From NCBI GenBank assembly GCA_025267735.1, contig CM046299.1:26252468-26316467 (forward strand): DNA of 64,000 nucleotides. The letters run 5' to 3'. This document shows positions 1 to 10,998 of this stretch, piece after piece (the first letter of the stretch is position 1; every line of letters starts with the position of its first letter). The notes beneath the pieces were generated by a model, which searched no databases, was not told where the DNA came from, and saw only the letters and a program-made list of their open reading frames with translations. The translations under genes were made by a program, and so were the position numbers. This stretch comes from Mactra quadrangularis (taxonomy: Eukaryota; Mollusca; Bivalvia; Venerida; Mactridae).

Positions 1-147
1 GCTGTCATAGAAGGAGCTAGAAATATGTACTACGAGTATGCCTACGCCAAGGCTGACAAGGTTGCTGAGCTTCGACGTGAGTTATTTGATGAGTCAGTAG
101 AGATTGTGTCAGGCTCCGATTCGGAGTACTCAACTGACTCAGAATGA
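1..147 (+). CDS. Array ORF copy 0 (3' part only)
   Basis: The last 48 codons plus stop of the array ORF, beginning at the residue-62 region (LAVIEGARN) and ending with the acidic tail and TGA at 145-147. It is cut by the window edge, not by a visible mutation. Confidence 0.6.
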   Translation, partial: AVIEGARNMYYEYAYAKADKVAELRRELFDESVEIVSGSDSEYSTDSE

Positions 148-597
148 CTCTATTTGGATGTAATTCGCAAGTCGTTTTCCACAAACGGCCCTTTTCAGAG
201 CCAACCCAATTTATCGAAAGAATTATTTCTCAAACGATATGTCAAACATGCACGTAGTCATCACAATCTAAGCACCTTCACGAGGCGCACATGCCTTCTG
301 TCCCCCGCACACATTAAATACAGTTTTTTGTCACATTACGTCATTGTTAACAATTATGTTCACTTTAAAAATAATGAAATATATAGTATGCGAACAATTA
401 AATCATTGCTTCGAAGTCGTAATAATTACAATACGCACGTGACCGCTCTTACTGATTGTTAAGAACAACAGCGCTTCTTAGCAATCGAGCATATGAAGCG
501 TTTTCGACTTAGAAATGATGTTGCATCATGTCGCGTATTGTTTATCCATAATCAAATATTACTCACTTGTAACACACTGAATTCGAACACAATGTTG

Positions 598-617
598 TGT
601 GCGCGCATGCGCGCACA
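598..617. repeat. Perfect 20-bp GC palindrome in array spacer
   Basis: TGTGCGCGCATGCGCGCACA is its own reverse complement and is an alternating purine-pyrimidine tract, so it could form Z-DNA or a cruciform. It recurs in every full-length unit. The central ATG is changed to TTG in three consecutive units (22640, 24040 and 25440 regions). It is entirely missing from the three 1285-bp units. Confidence 0.95.
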
Positions 618-721
618 ACTGTTGTAACACAACGATTCGTTCTTTTTTTTCAATATAATACAGGTATCAAAGTCGCACCCCTTTACGATGATGCTCTAGT
701 TCAAATTATTGTTAACGTATC

Positions 722-727
722 AATAAA
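722..727 (+). terminator. Candidate polyadenylation signal of array unit
   Basis: AATAAA lies ~575 nt downstream of the ORF stop and is conserved in all units seen. If used, the transcript would have a ~600-nt 3' UTR containing the open tail and the GC palindrome. A second AATAAA-like site (ATAATAAAAC) lies near 922. Which is used cannot be told from sequence. Confidence 0.4.
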
Positions 728-761
728 ATGCACAATTACATAGTTTCAAATTAATAATTGT

Positions 762-951
762 CCGCCATTTGCGACTCCGATTAGCGTTTCCACGGACTAT
801 TACCATTTGAGTATTTTAAGTTCAAATAATTCAATTTCGTGCCGCAATTTTCCCTGGAATTGTTGTCTACGTAATTATATTTTGTCTTTGAGTATTTTTC
901 ATTTATTAAAATTCAGAATTATAATAAAACTTAATTAAGCCGCCATTTGCG
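762..951 (+). promoter_or_regulatory. Paired CCGCCATTTGCG motifs
   Basis: The 12-mer CCGCCATTTGCG occurs at 762-773 and again at 940-951 in the same orientation, in each unit. The core CCGCCAT resembles the binding site of the zinc-finger factor YY1. The pair is retained in the deleted units. The regulatory role is inference. Confidence 0.4.
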
Positions 952-1066
952 TATATTGCGTACAACATCAAATGTCGTGTTCAGTCATGCGTCAATGTTT
1001 GACAAATACACAGTTAATCTAATCAAACACGTCACGGTGATTAATTGTCGATAATCACATGCCATT

Positions 1067-1119
1067 GTAGAGTTAACGACACGAGTTAATTAATCAACGT
1101 GTCATCTCAATAACTCTAC
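1067..1119. promoter_or_regulatory. Imperfect dyad upstream of the TATA box
   Basis: GTAGAGTTA at 1067 pairs with TAACTCTAC at 1111; internally ACACG/CGTGT arms flank a TTAATTAAT centre. The dyad sits ~30 bp upstream of the TATA box in every unit. It could bind a dimeric factor or form a hairpin. Two units carry GTAGATTTAACG with an 8-bp change in the right arm, and the array's right end breaks inside this dyad. Confidence 0.6.
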
Positions 1120-1148
1120 GTGTCAAACATGCATGCACTTTCTCTGTC

Positions 1149-1156
1149 TATAAAAT
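1149..1156 (+). promoter_or_regulatory. TATA box of array unit
   Basis: TATAAAAT followed by a GC-rich patch (AGGGTCGCGG) lies 61 nt upstream of the first in-frame ATG, with an initiator-like TCA near 1172-1178. The box is intact in every complete unit, including the unit at ~30190 where the next base changes (TGGGG for TAGGG). This is a conventional RNA polymerase II core promoter layout, similar to TATA-driven multicopy genes such as histones. Confidence 0.7.
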
Positions 1157-1216
1157 AGGGTCGCGGCACAATTTCAAATCATACATTATTTGTATTTGTC
1201 TTGATAATCTCTCAAG

Positions 1217-1546
1217 ATGCCTTCTAGAATTCAATCTCTTGACAAGCGATTCACCCTGAGTGAATCTGAACGGCGTTTTCGCCAAGCTTGCGACCAGATA
1301 GTGATGCTCAACAAGCGACTCGGTGATGTACAGAAACGCTACAAGGCAGCAAAACGTACCAACAACAGATCATTTCGCTACAATTTGCGATTGAAGCTGG
1401 CTGTCATAGAAGGAGCTAGAAATATGTACTACGAGTATGCCTACGCCAAGGCTGACAAGGTTGCTGAGCTTCGACGTGAGTTATTTGATGAGTCAGTAGA
1501 GATTGTGTCAGGCTCCGATTCGGAGTACTCAACTGACTCAGAATGA
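1217..1546 (+). CDS. Array ORF copy 1: small charged helical protein (reference)
   Basis: Unrecognised 109-residue protein, predicted here from composition. Residues 1-12 are a short N-terminus. Residues ~14-92 are rich in Arg, Lys, Glu, Ala and Leu with few helix breakers and look like long helices, possibly a coiled coil (QIVMLNKRLGDVQKRY at 27-42). A strongly basic patch lies at 37-60 (KRYKAAKRTNNRSFRYNLR) and a Tyr-rich stretch at 71-76. Residues 98-109 form an acidic Ser/Asp/Glu tail resembling casein kinase 2 sites. There is no signal peptide or membrane segment. A basic body with an acidic tail would suit nucleic-acid or chromatin binding, but this is inference. The ATG has A at -3. 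No introns are needed. The following spacer has the ACTTATAAC variant and a nine-T run. Confidence 0.65.
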   Translation: MPSRIQSLDKRFTLSESERRFRQACDQIVMLNKRLGDVQKRYKAAKRTNNRSFRYNLRLKLAVIEGARNMYYEYAYAKADKVAELRRELFDESVEIVSGSDSEYSTDSE

Positions 1547-1861
1547 CTCTATTTGGATGTAATTCGCAAGTCGTTTTCCACAAACGGCCCTTTTCAGAGC
1601 CAACCCAATTTATCGAAAGAATTATTTCTCAAACGATATGTCAAACATGCACGTAGTCATCACAATCTAAGCACCTTCACGAGGCGCACATGCCTTCTGT
1701 CCCCCGCACACATTAAATACAGTTTTTTGTCACATTACGTCATTGTTAACAATTATGTTCACTTTAAAAATAATGAAATATATAGTATGCGAACAATTAA
1801 ATCATTGCTTCGAAGTCGTAATAATTACAATACGCACGTGACCGCTCTTACTGATTGTTAA
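1547..1861 (+). other. Open in-frame tail after the ORF TGA
   Basis: Directly after TGA-CTC-TAT the same frame stays open for ~104 codons to TAA. No ATG lies near its start, so it could be translated only by stop-codon readthrough, and TGA followed by C is the leakiest stop context. The tail is basic and Asn/Ser/His-rich with no recognised domain. It is open in nearly all units but is shifted by a one-A deletion in two (near 19612 and 32211), and variants in it look neutral. It may equally be 3' UTR. Confidence 0.25.
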
Positions 1862-2616
1862 GAACAACAGCGCTTCTTAGCAATCGAGCATATGAAGCGT
1901 TTTCGACTTAGAAATGATGTTGCATCATGTCGCGTATTGTTTATCCATAATCAAATATTACTCACTTATAACACACTGAATTCGAACACAATGTTGTGTG
2001 CGCGCATGCGCGCACAACTGTTGTAACACAACGATTCGTTCTTTTTTTTTCAATATAATACAGGTATCAAAGTCGCACCCCTTTACGATGATGCTCTAGT
2101 TCAAATTATTGTTAACGTATCAATAAAATGCACAATTACATAGTTTCAAATTAATAATTGTCCGCCATTTGCGACTCCGATTAGCGTTTCCACGGACTAT
2201 TACCATTTGAGTATTTTAAGTTCAAATAATTCAATTTCGTGCCGCAATTTTCCCTGGAATTGTTGTCTACGTAATTATATTTTGTCTTTGAGTATTTTTC
2301 ATTTATTAAAATTCAGAATTATAATAAAACTTAATTAAGCCGCCATTTGCGTATATTGCGTACAACATCAAATGTCGTGTTCAGTCATGCGTCAATGTTT
2401 GACAAATACACAGTTAATCTAATCAAACACGTCACGGTGATTAATTGTCGATAATCACATGCCATTGTAGAGTTAACGACACGAGTTAATTAATCAACGT
2501 GTCATCTCAATAACTCTACGTGTCAAACATGCATGCACTTTCTCTGTCTATAAAATAGGGTCGCGGCACAATTTCAAATCATACATTATTTGTATTTGTC
2601 TTGATAATCTCTCAAG

Positions 2617-2946
2617 GTGCCTTCTAGAATTCAATCTCTTGACAAGCGATTCACCCTGAGTGAATCTGAACGGCGTTTTCGCCAAGCTTGCGACCAGATA
2701 GTGATGCTCAACAAGCGACTCGGTGATGTACAGAAACGCTACAAGGCAGCAAAACGTACCAACAACAGATCATTTCGCTACAATTTGCGATTGAAGCTGG
2801 CTGTCATAGAAGGAGCTAGAAATATGTACTACGAGTATGCCTACGCCAAGGCTGACAAGGTTGCTGAGCTTCGACGTGAGTTATTTGATGAGTCAGTAGA
2901 GATTGTGTCAGGCTCCGATTCGGAGTACTCAACTGACTCAGAATGA
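2617..2946 (+). CDS. Array ORF copy 2 with GTG in place of the start ATG
   Basis: The protein frame is unchanged but the initiator is GTG, the only copy with a lost start. The next in-frame ATG is codon 30, so normal eukaryotic initiation would give at most an 80-residue fragment. This copy is probably silent or truncated at protein level. The promoter and the rest of the unit are intact. Confidence 0.5.
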   Translation: MPSRIQSLDKRFTLSESERRFRQACDQIVMLNKRLGDVQKRYKAAKRTNNRSFRYNLRLKLAVIEGARNMYYEYAYAKADKVAELRRELFDESVEIVSGSDSEYSTDSE

Positions 2947-4015
2947 CTCTATTTGGATGTAATTCGCAAGTCGTTTTCCACAAACGGCCCTTTTCAGAGC
3001 CAACCCAATTTATCGAAAGAATTATTTCTCAAACGATATGTCAAACATGCACGTAGTCATCACAATCTAAGCACCTTCACGAGGCGCACATGCCTTCTGT
3101 CCCCCGCACACATTAAATACAGTTTTTTGTCACATTACGTCATTGTTAACAATTATGTTCACTTTAAAAATAATGAAATATATAGTATGCGAACAATTAA
3201 ATCATTGCTTCGAAGTCGTAATAATTACAATACGCACGTGACCGCTCTTACTGATTGTTAAGAACAACAGCGCTTCTTAGCAATCGAGCATATGAAGCGT
3301 TTTCGACTTAGAAATGATGTTGCATCATGTCGCGTATTGTTTATCCATAATCAAATATTACTCACTTGTAACACACTGAATTCGAACACAATGTTGTGTG
3401 CGCGCATGCGCGCACAACTGTTGTAACACAACGATTCGTTCTTTTTTTTCAATATAATACAGGTATCAAAGTCGCACCCCTTTACGATGATGCTCTAGTT
3501 CAAATTATTGTTAACGTATCAATAAAATGCACAATTACATAGTTTCAAATTAATAATTGTCCGCCATTTGCGACTCCGATTAGCGTTTCCACGGACTATT
3601 ACCATTTGAGTATTTTAAGTTCAAATAATTCAATTTCGTGCCGCAATTTTCCCTGGAATTGTTGTCTACGTAATTATATTTTGTCTTTGAGTATTTTTCA
3701 TTTATTAAAATTCAGAATTATAATAAAACTTAATTAAGCCGCCATTTGCGTATATTGCGTACAACATCAAATGTCGTGTTCAGTCATGCGTCAATGTTTG
3801 ACAAATACACAGTTAATCTAATCAAACACGTCACGGTGATTAATTGTCGATAATCACATGCCATTGTAGAGTTAACGACACGAGTTAATTAATCAACGTG
3901 TCATCTCAATAACTCTACGTGTCAAACATGCATGCACTTTTTCTGTCTATAAAATAGGGTCGCGGCACAATTTCAAATCATACATTATTTGTATTTGTCT
4001 TGATAATCTCTCAAG

Positions 4016-4345
4016 ATGCCTTCTAGAATTCAATCTCTTGACAAGCGATTCACCCTGAGTGAATCTGAACGGCGTTTTCGCCAAGCTTGCGACCAGATAG
4101 TGATGCTCAACAAGCGACTCGGTGATGTACAGAAACGCTACAAGGCAGCAAAACGTACCAACAACAGATCATTTCGCTACAATTTGCGATTGAAGCTGGC
4201 TGTCATGGAAGGAGCTAGAAATATGTACTACGAGTATGCCTACGCCAAGGCTGACAAGGTTGCTGAGCTTCGACGTGAGTTATTTGATGAGTCAGTAGAG
4301 ATTGTGTCAGGCTCCGATTCGGAGTACTCAACTGACTCAGAATGA
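4016..4345 (+). CDS. Array ORF copy 3 (I64M)
   Basis: Ile64 is Met (ATA to ATG). Its downstream spacer carries the 114-bp deletion at ~4793. Confidence 0.6.
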   Translation: MPSRIQSLDKRFTLSESERRFRQACDQIVMLNKRLGDVQKRYKAAKRTNNRSFRYNLRLKLAVMEGARNMYYEYAYAKADKVAELRRELFDESVEIVSGSDSEYSTDSE

Positions 4346-4792
4346 CTCTATTTGGATGTAATTCGCAAGTCGTTTTCCACAAACGGCCCTTTTCAGAGCC
4401 AACCCAATTTATCGAAAGAATTATTTCTCAAACGATATGTCAAACATGCACGTAGTCATCACAATCTAAGCACCTTCACGAGGCGCACATGCCTTCTGTC
4501 CCCCGCACACATTAAATACAGTTTTTTGTCACATTACGTCATTGTTAACAATTATGTTCACTTTAAAAATAATGAAATATATAGTATGCGAACAATTAAA
4601 TCATTGCTTCGAAGTCGTAATAATTACAATACGCACGTGACCGCTCTTACTGATTGTTAAGAACAACAGCGCTTCTTAGCAATCGAGCATATGAAGCGTT
4701 TTCGACTTAGAAATGATGTTGCATCATGTCGCGTATTGTTTATCCATAATCAAATATTACTCACTTATAACACACTGAATTCGAACACAATG

Positions 4793-4796
4793 TTGT
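4793..4796. other. Deletion junction in spacer (1285-bp unit)
   Basis: Relative to the reference spacer, 114 bp are missing, including the whole GC palindrome, the T-run and the GTCGCACCCC segment. The junction is a 4-bp microhomology, TTGT. The same junction recurs at 7477-7480 and 8762-8765. All three deleted spacers also share ACTTATAAC upstream, so they descend from one event. Confidence 0.9.
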
Positions 4797-5300
4797 TAAC
4801 GTATCAATAAAATGCACAATTACATAGTTTCAAATTAATAATTGTCCGCCATTTGCGACTCCGATTAGCGTTTCCACGGACTATTACCATTTGAGTATTT
4901 TAAGTTCAAATAATTCAATTTCGTGCCGCAATTTTCCCTGGAATTGTTGTCTACGTAATTATATTTTGTCTTTGAGTATTTTTCATTTATTAAAATTCAG
5001 AATTATAATAAAACTTAATTAAGCCGCCATTTGCGTATATTGCGTACAACATCAAATGTCGTGTTCAGTCATGCGTCAATGTTTGACAAATACACAGTTA
5101 ATCTAATCAAACACGTCACGGTGATTAATTGTCGATAATCACATGCCATTGTAGAGTTAACGACACGAGTTAATTAATCAACGTGTCATCTCAATAACTC
5201 TACGTGTCAAACATGCATGCACTTTTTCTGTCTATAAAATAGGGTCGCGGCACAATTTCAAATCATACATTATTTGTATTTGTCTTGATAATCTCTCAAG

Positions 5301-5630
5301 ATGCCTTCTAGAATTCAATCTCTTGACAAGCGATTCACCCTGAGTGAATCTGAACGGCGTTTTCGCCAAGCTTGCGACCAGATAGTGATGCTCAACAAGC
5401 GACTCGGTGATGTACAGAAACGCTACAAGGCAGCAAAACGTACCAACAACAGATCATTTCGCTACAATTTGCGATTGAAGCTGGCTGTCATAGAAGGAGC
5501 TAGAAATATGTACTACGAGTATGCCTACGCCAAGGCTGACAAGGTTGCTGAGCTTCGACGTGAGTTATTTGATGAGTCAGTAGAGATTGTGTCAGGCTCC
5601 GATTCGGAGTACTCAACTGACTCAGAATGA
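5301..5630 (+). CDS. Array ORF copy 4
   Basis: Protein identical to the reference copy. The downstream spacer is full length with a private C-to-A change near 6027. Confidence 0.6.
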   Translation: MPSRIQSLDKRFTLSESERRFRQACDQIVMLNKRLGDVQKRYKAAKRTNNRSFRYNLRLKLAVIEGARNMYYEYAYAKADKVAELRRELFDESVEIVSGSDSEYSTDSE

Positions 5631-6699
5631 CTCTATTTGGATGTAATTCGCAAGTCGTTTTCCACAAACGGCCCTTTTCAGAGCCAACCCAATTTATCGA
5701 AAGAATTATTTCTCAAACGATATGTCAAACATGCACGTAGTCATCACAATCTAAGCACCTTCACGAGGCGCACATGCCTTCTGTCCCCCGCACACATTAA
5801 ATACAGTTTTTTGTCACATTACGTCATTGTTAACAATTATGTTCACTTTAAAAATAATGAAATATATAGTATGCGAACAATTAAATCATTGCTTCGAAGT
5901 CGTAATAATTACAATACGCACGTGACCGCTCTTACTGATTGTTAAGAACAACAGCGCTTCTTAGCAATCGAGCATATGAAGCGTTTTCGACTTAGAAATG
6001 ATGTTGCATCATGTCGCGTATTGTTTATACATAATCAAATATTACTCACTTGTAACACACTGAATTCGAACACAATGTTGTGTGCGCGCATGCGCGCACA
6101 ACTGTTGTAACACAACGATTCGTTCTTTTTTTTCAATATAATACAGGTATCAAAGTCGCACCCCTTTACGATGATGCTCTAGTTCAAATTATTGTTAACG
6201 TATCAATAAAATGCACAATTACATAGTTTCAAATTAATAATTGTCCGCCATTTGCGACTCCGATTAGCGTTTCCACGGACTATTACCATTTGAGTATTTT
6301 AAGTTCAAATAATTCAATTTCGTGCCGCAATTTTCCCTGGAATTGTTGTCTACGTAATTATATTTTGTCTTTGAGTATTTTTCATTTATTAAAATTCAGA
6401 ATTATAATAAAACTTAATTAAGCCGCCATTTGCGTATATTGCGTACAACATCAAATGTCGTGTTCAGTCATGCGTCAATGTTTGACAAATACACAGTTAA
6501 TCTAATCAAACACGTCACGGTGATTAATTGTCGATAATCACATGCCATTGTAGAGTTAACGACACGAGTTAATTAATCAACGTGTCATCTCAATAACTCT
6601 ACGTGTCAAACATGCATGCACTTTCTCTGTCTATAAAATAGGGTCGCGGCACAATTTCAAATCATACATTATTTGTATTTGTCTTGATAATCTCTCAAG

Positions 6700-7029
6700 A
6701 TGCCTTCTAGAATTCAATCTCTTGACAAGCGATTCACCCTGAGTGAATCTGAACGGCGTTTTCGCCAAGCTTGCGACCAGATAGTGATGCTCAACAAGCG
6801 ACTCGGTGATGTACAGAAACGCTACAAGGCAGCAAAACGTACCAACAACAGATCATTTCGCTACAATTTGCGATTGAAGCTGGCTGTCATAGAAGGAGCT
6901 AGAAATATGTACTACGAGTATGCCTACGCCAAGGCTGACAAGGTTGCTGAGCTTCGACGTGAGTTATTTGATGAGTCAGTAGAGATTGTGTCAGGCTCCG
7001 ATTCGGAGTACTCAACTGACTCAGAATGA
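6700..7029 (+). CDS. Array ORF copy 5
   Basis: Protein identical to reference. The downstream spacer carries the deletion (junction 7477) and a private G-to-A in the dyad (GTAGAATTAACG). Confidence 0.6.
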   Translation: MPSRIQSLDKRFTLSESERRFRQACDQIVMLNKRLGDVQKRYKAAKRTNNRSFRYNLRLKLAVIEGARNMYYEYAYAKADKVAELRRELFDESVEIVSGSDSEYSTDSE

Positions 7030-7984
7030 CTCTATTTGGATGTAATTCGCAAGTCGTTTTCCACAAACGGCCCTTTTCAGAGCCAACCCAATTTATCGAA
7101 AGAATTATTTCTCAAACGATATGTCAAACATGCACGTAGTCATCACAATCTAAGCACCTTCACGAGGCGCACATGCCTTCTGTCCCCCGCACACATTAAA
7201 TACAGTTTTTTGTCACATTACGTCATTGTTAACAATTATGTTCACTTTAAAAATAATGAAATATATAGTATGCGAACAATTAAATCATTGCTTCGAAGTC
7301 GTAATAATTACAATACGCACGTGACCGCTCTTACTGATTGTTAAGAACAACAGCGCTTCTTAGCAATCGAGCATATGAAGCGTTTTCGACTTAGAAATGA
7401 TGTTGCATCATGTCGCGTATTGTTTATCCATAATCAAATATTACTCACTTATAACACACTGAATTCGAACACAATGTTGTTAACGTATCAATAAAATGCA
7501 CAATTACATAGTTTCAAATTAATAATTGTCCGCCATTTGCGACTCCGATTAGCGTTTCCACGGACTATTACCATTTGAGTATTTTAAGTTCAAATAATTC
7601 AATTTCGTGCCGCAATTTTCCCTGGAATTGTTGTCTACGTAATTATATTTTGTCTTTGAGTATTTTTCATTTATTAAAATTCAGAATTATAATAAAACTT
7701 AATTAAGCCGCCATTTGCGTATATTGCGTACAACATCAAATGTCGTGTTCAGTCATGCGTCAATGTTTGACAAATACACAGTTAATCTAATCAAACACGT
7801 CACGGTGATTAATTGTCGATAATCACATGCCATTGTAGAATTAACGACACGAGTTAATTAATCAACGTGTCATCTCAATAACTCTACGTGTCAAACATGC
7901 ATGCACTTTCTCTGTCTATAAAATAGGGTCGCGGCACAATTTCAAATCATACATTATTTGTATTTGTCTTGATAATCTCTCAAG

Positions 7985-8314
7985 ATGCCTTCTAGAATTC
8001 AATCTCTTGACAAGCGATTCACCCTGAGTGAATCTGAACGGCGTTTTCGCCAAGCTTGCGACCAGATAGTGATGCTCAACAAGCGACTCGGTGATGTACA
8101 GAAACGCTACAAGGCAGCAAAACGTACCAACAACAGATCATTTCGCTACAATTTGCGATTGAAGCTGGCTGTCATAGAAGGAGCTAGAAATATGTACTAC
8201 GAGTATGCCTACGCCAAGGCTGACAAGGTTGCTGAGCTTCGACGTGAGTTATTTGATGAGTCAGTAGAGATTGTGTCAGGCTCCGATTCGGAGTACTCAA
8301 CTGACTCAGAATGA
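7985..8314 (+). CDS. Array ORF copy 6
   Basis: Protein identical to reference. The downstream spacer carries the deletion (junction 8762) plus two private changes near 8900 and 9104. Confidence 0.6.
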   Translation: MPSRIQSLDKRFTLSESERRFRQACDQIVMLNKRLGDVQKRYKAAKRTNNRSFRYNLRLKLAVIEGARNMYYEYAYAKADKVAELRRELFDESVEIVSGSDSEYSTDSE

Positions 8315-9269
8315 CTCTATTTGGATGTAATTCGCAAGTCGTTTTCCACAAACGGCCCTTTTCAGAGCCAACCCAATTTATCGAAAGAATTATTTCTCAA
8401 ACGATATGTCAAACATGCACGTAGTCATCACAATCTAAGCACCTTCACGAGGCGCACATGCCTTCTGTCCCCCGCACACATTAAATACAGTTTTTTGTCA
8501 CATTACGTCATTGTTAACAATTATGTTCACTTTAAAAATAATGAAATATATAGTATGCGAACAATTAAATCATTGCTTCGAAGTCGTAATAATTACAATA
8601 CGCACGTGACCGCTCTTACTGATTGTTAAGAACAACAGCGCTTCTTAGCAATCGAGCATATGAAGCGTTTTCGACTTAGAAATGATGTTGCATCATGTCG
8701 CGTATTGTTTATCCATAATCAAATATTACTCACTTATAACACACTGAATTCGAACACAATGTTGTTAACGTATCAATAAAATGCACAATTACATAGTTTC
8801 AAATTAATAATTGTCCGCCATTTGCGACTCCGATTAGCGTTTCCACGGACTATTACCATTTGAGTATTTTAAGTTCAAATAATTCAATTTCGTGCCGCAC
8901 TTTTCCCTGGAATTGTTGTCTACGTAATTATATTTTGTCTTTGAGTATTTTTCATTTATTAAAATTCAGAATTATAATAAAACTTAATTAAGCCGCCATT
9001 TGCGTATATTGCGTACAACATCAAATGTCGTGTTCAGTCATGCGTCAATGTTTGACAAATACACAGTTAATCTAATCAAACACGTCACGGTGATTAATTG
9101 TCGACAATCACATGCCATTGTAGAGTTAACGACACGAGTTAATTAATCAACGTGTCATCTCAATAACTCTACGTGTCAAACATGCATGCACTTTTTCTGT
9201 CTATAAAATAGGGTCGCGGCACAATTTCAAATCATACATTATTTGTATTTGTCTTGATAATCTCTCAAG

Positions 9270-9599
9270 ATGCCTTCTAGAATTCAATCTCTTGACAAGC
9301 GATTCACCCTGAGTGAATTTGAACGGCGTTTTCACCAAGCTTGCGACCAGATAGTGATGCTCAACAAGCGACTCGGTGATGTACAGAAACGCTACAAGGC
9401 AGCAAAACGTACCAACAACAGATCATTTCGCTACAATTTGCGATTGAAGCTGGCTGTCATAGAAGGAGCTAGAAATATGTACTACGAGTATGCCTACGCC
9501 AAGGCTGACAAGGTTGCTGAGCTTCGACGTGAGTTATTTGATGAGTCAGTAGAGATTGTGTCAGGCTCCGATTCGGAGTACTCAACTGACTCAGAATGA
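9270..9599 (+). CDS. Array ORF copy 7 (S17F, R22H)
   Basis: Two replacements in the N-terminal region. R22H is shared with the copy at 14865, four units away, which suggests exchange between non-adjacent units. The spacer after it has AATATAACACAGG, a private change. Confidence 0.6.
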   Translation: MPSRIQSLDKRFTLSEFERRFHQACDQIVMLNKRLGDVQKRYKAAKRTNNRSFRYNLRLKLAVIEGARNMYYEYAYAKADKVAELRRELFDESVEIVSGSDSEYSTDSE

Positions 9600-10668
9600 C
9601 TCTATTTGGATGTAATTCGCAAGTCGTTTTCCACAAACGGCCCTTTTCAGAGCCAACCCAATTTATCGAAAGAATTATTTCTCAAACGATATGTCAAACA
9701 TGCACGTAGTCATCACAATCTAAGCACCTTCACGAGGCGCACATGCCTTCTGTCCCCCGCACACATTAAATACAGTTTTTTGTCACATTACGTCATTGTT
9801 AACAATTATGTTCACTTTAAAAATAATGAAATATATAGTATGCGAACAATTAAATCATTGCTTCGAAGTCGTAATAATTACAATACGCACGTGACCGCTC
9901 TTACTGATTGTTAAGAACAACAGCGCTTCTTAGCAATCGAGCATATGAAGCGTTTTCGACTTAGAAATGATGTTGCATCATGTCGCGTATTGTTTATCCA
10001 TAATCAAATATTACTCACTTGTAACACACTGAATTCGAACACAATGTTGTGTGCGCGCATGCGCGCACAACTGTTGTAACACAACGATTCGTTCTTTTTT
10101 TTCAATATAACACAGGTATCAAAGTCGCACCCCTTTACGATGATGCTCTAGTTCAAATTATTGTTAACGTATCAATAAAATGCACAATTACATAGTTTCA
10201 AATTAATAATTGTCCGCCATTTGCGACTCCGATTAGCGTTTCCACGGACTATTACCATTTGAGTATTTTAAGTTCAAATAATTCAATTTCGTGCCGCAAT
10301 TTTCCCTGGAATTGTTGTCTACGTAATTATATTTTGTCTTTGAGTATTTTTCATTTATTAAAATTCAGAATTATAATAAAACTTAATTAAGCCGCCATTT
10401 GCGTATATTGCGTACAACATCAAATGTCGTGTTCAGTCATGCGTCAATGTTTGACAAATACACAGTTAATCTAATCAAACACGTCACGGTGATTAATTGT
10501 CGATAATCACATGCCATTGTAGAGTTAACGACACGAGTTAATTAATCAACGTGTCATCTCAATAACTCTACGTGTCAAACATGCATGCACTTTCTCTGTC
10601 TATAAAATAGGGTCGCGGCACAATTTCAAATCATACATTATTTGTATTTGTCTTGATAATCTCTCAAG

Positions 10669-10998
10669 ATGCCTTCTAGAATTCAATCTCTTGACAAGCG
10701 ATTCACCCTGAGTGAATCTGAACGGCGTTTTCGCCAAGCTTGCGACCAGATAGTGATGCTCAACAAGCGACTCGGTGATGTACAGAAACGCTACAAGGCA
10801 GCAAAACGTACCAACAACAGATCATTTCGCTACAATTTGCGATTGAAGCTGGCTGTCATAGAAGGAGCTAGAAATATGTACTACGAGTATGCCTACGCCA
10901 AGGCTGACAAGGTTGCTGAGCTTCGACGTGAGTTATTTGATGAGTCAGTAGAGATTGTGTCAGGCTCCGATTCGGAGTACTCAACTGACTCAGAATGA
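10669..10998 (+). CDS. Array ORF copy 8
   Basis: Protein and spacer match the reference form closely; this is one of the cleanest consensus units. Confidence 0.6.
   Translation: MPSRIQSLDKRFTLSESERRFRQACDQIVMLNKRLGDVQKRYKAAKRTNNRSFRYNLRLKLAVIEGARNMYYEYAYAKADKVAELRRELFDESVEIVSGSDSEYSTDSE

Larger units (their letters stand above)
148..1216 (+). other. Reference inter-ORF spacer of the array
   Basis: About 1.07 kb between one ORF stop and the next ORF start, taken as the reference for all units. In order it holds an in-frame open tail (148-462), a GC palindrome (598-617), a T-run (~8 T) at ~642-650, AATAAA at 722, two copies of CCGCCATTTGCG, an AT-rich middle, a dyad (1067-1119), the repeated ATGCATGC near 1130 and a TATA box at 1149. 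I see no other gene in it on either strand. Short minus-strand ORFs of 64 codons in two units are shadows created by spacer variants. Confidence 0.9.

Noticed and set aside
1553..1861. Separate 102-codon gene downstream of each array ORF
   Set aside because: Its apparent start is TTG, not ATG, and it is simply the same frame continuing past the TGA. It is kept only as a possible readthrough tail.
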